This document shows positions 31,292 through 32,222 of a DNA stretch of 32,222 nucleotides, piece after piece. The notes beneath the pieces are model-generated. The model was given only the letters and a program-made list of their open reading frames with translations, did not search any database and was not told the DNA's origin. The stretch is from a bacterium (lineage in GTDB: Bacteria > Chloroflexota > Dormibacteria > Aeolococcales > Aeolococcaceae): NCBI GenBank assembly GCA_021803465.1, contig JAJZLL010000055.1, positions 1 to 32,222 of the forward strand. Direction: 5' to 3'. The position numbers were made by a program, and so were the translations under genes. Every line of letters starts with the position of its first letter. Positions within the stretch are counted from its first letter, which is position 1.

Positions 31292-32222
31292 GATCGTCAT
31301 TGTTGGGCGCGAGGGCGGAGTGGCGGAGCGTCTTGTTGAACTGTCCGCCTTCAGGCTGGCGACAGTGAAGATAGGCGGAGTGGATGTCCAGCATCCAGCG
31401 ACACTCGCGAGATTCACTGCTGAGCTTCCACGCGCCATCAGGACAATGAAGCACCTCTTCGATGAGGTCCATCCAGATGTTGTCGTTGGCACGTCAGGCT
31501 ATGTGTGCGTTCCCGTCATTCTAGCAGCCCAGTCCCGGAAGATTCCCACCATCCTTCTCGAACAGAATGCGCTGCCAGGAAGGGCAACGAGACTACTTGC
31601 ACGATGGGTGAACGCGATTGCTACATCGTACCCGACAACACGGCAGCATCTCCATGCGAGGAGTGTTGTGTACACGGGCAATCCCGTGCGTCCAGAAGTG
31701 GTTGCCCGAAGGGGAATCTCGACACGAAGATCCTGTGAGCGGCTGCTCGTCATGGGGGGATCCCAGGGAGCGCGGCGCATCAACTCCGCGATCATGGGCA
31801 GCATCTCCTCCCTGCTCGACGCCCACCCAGAACTATCCGTGACGCATCAGTGTGGTGTCGCGGACAGCGAGCGGGTGATTGGCCGCTGGAACGAGCTCGC
31901 TCCAAAGTATCAGAAACGGTACCATGTCTCTCCCTTCTTTGATGACATCGCAAAGGAGATCGAGCAAGCGGATCTTGTCGTCATGCGCGCTGGAGGATCC
32001 TCGCTTGCCGAGTGTTCCACAGTGGGACGACCAATGGTGCTTGTCCCGTATCCCCATGCGGGCGGTCACCAGCTGTTCAACACCACCATGTATGTCAATC
32101 GTGGCGCAGCAATCATGATTCCTGATGAGGAGTGCACTCCGGAACGGATGGTTGAGGAGGCAGGGGGCATCATTGGCGATACGGACCGGTGGAATTCCAT
32201 GATGCAGGCAAGCTATGCCTTG
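31197..32222 (+). CDS. murG: UDP-N-acetylglucosamine--undecaprenyl-pyrophosphoryl-MurNAc-pentapeptide transferase MurG, partial at 3' end
   Basis: This glycosyltransferase adds GlcNAc to lipid I to give lipid II at the inner membrane face. The GTG at 31197 is preceded by AAAGGAG at nine bases and gives MRIVIAGGGTGGHLTPGLAL, the family N-terminus. Further motifs are LEQNALPGRATRLLAR, YTGNPVRPEV, MGGSQGARRIN, MRAGGSSLAE and PYPHAGGHQLFN, the last two forming the UDP-GlcNAc site. The reading frame is open without stops for 342 codons to the end of the window, so only the last 15-25 residues are probably missing. Its first 95 bases lie inside ftsW in another frame. It completes a MraY-FtsW-MurG-FtsI set in this window. 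Confidence 0.95.
   Translation, partial: MRIVIAGGGTGGHLTPGLALAATLHESSPDSEIVIVGREGGVAERLVELSAFRLATVKIGGVDVQHPATLARFTAELPRAIRTMKHLFDEVHPDVVVGTSGYVCVPVILAAQSRKIPTILLEQNALPGRATRLLARWVNAIATSYPTTRQHLHARSVVYTGNPVRPEVVARRGISTRRSCERLLVMGGSQGARRINSAIMGSISSLLDAHPELSVTHQCGVADSERVIGRWNELAPKYQKRYHVSPFFDDIAKEIEQADLVVMRAGGSSLAECSTVGRPMVLVPYPHAGGHQLFNTTMYVNRGAAIMIPDEECTPERMVEEAGGIIGDTDRWNSMMQASYAL

Overview
The window is a chromosomal stretch of a free-living bacterium with moderately high GC. It is gene-dense, with short intergenic gaps and frequent GTG starts. No tRNA, rRNA operon, insertion sequence, prophage or CRISPR array was seen. Several traits point to a Gram-positive-like (Terrabacteria) lineage related to Actinobacteriota or Chloroflexota/Dormibacterota: an actinobacterial-style E2-E1 fused 2-oxoglutarate dehydrogenase, lipoproteins and single-pass proteins with long Ser/Thr/Pro stalks, Tad-type pseudopilins, and an mraZ-led division/cell-wall cluster. 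The phylum is an inference; no marker here settles it.

Region 1 (1-6615) is central metabolism and lipid synthesis. A single large protein combines lipoyl, E3-binding, E2 and E1 domains of 2-oxoglutarate dehydrogenase. It overlaps by 4 nt with lpdA (E3), so two genes appear to encode the whole complex. A small membrane protein and a CDP-alcohol phosphatidyltransferase follow. Region 2 (6642-8639, minus strand) holds two exported proteins of unknown function, one a Cys-rich secreted protein with a polyglycine linker and one a lipoprotein. Region 3 (8730-13122) holds tdh-kbl (threonine to glycine plus acetyl-CoA), a convergent and atypical zinc MDR dehydrogenase, and an FKBP-type lipoprotein. 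Region 4 (13318-17777) holds a four-helix membrane protein, ispH, three TadE/TadG-like pseudopilin genes, an enoyl-CoA hydratase/isomerase family gene and the RNase P RNA gene on the minus strand. Region 5 (17880-19767, minus) is a tandem pair of paralogous single-pass surface proteins that share a C-terminal domain with a C-x9-C-A-W signature.

Region 6 (19888 to the end) is the dcw cluster: mraZ (preceded by four GTGG boxes at exact 10-bp spacing), rsmH, ftsL-like, ftsI, murF, mraY, an interruption, ftsW, and murG running off the end. murE and murD are absent from their usual places. Between mraY and ftsW lie an unknown 162-residue protein, a membrane protein with two Tim44-like regions and two zinc ribbons, and two minus-strand genes (a small unknown protein and a DUF1905/YdeI-like protein). 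The murG gene is open at the 3' end and overlaps ftsW by 95 nt.

The best candidates for something undescribed are the paralogous stalk-protein pair beside the dcw operator, the Tad pseudopilins without a visible secretion machine, the Tim44/zinc-ribbon protein inside the dcw cluster, and the lipoyl-containing E2-E1 fusion.
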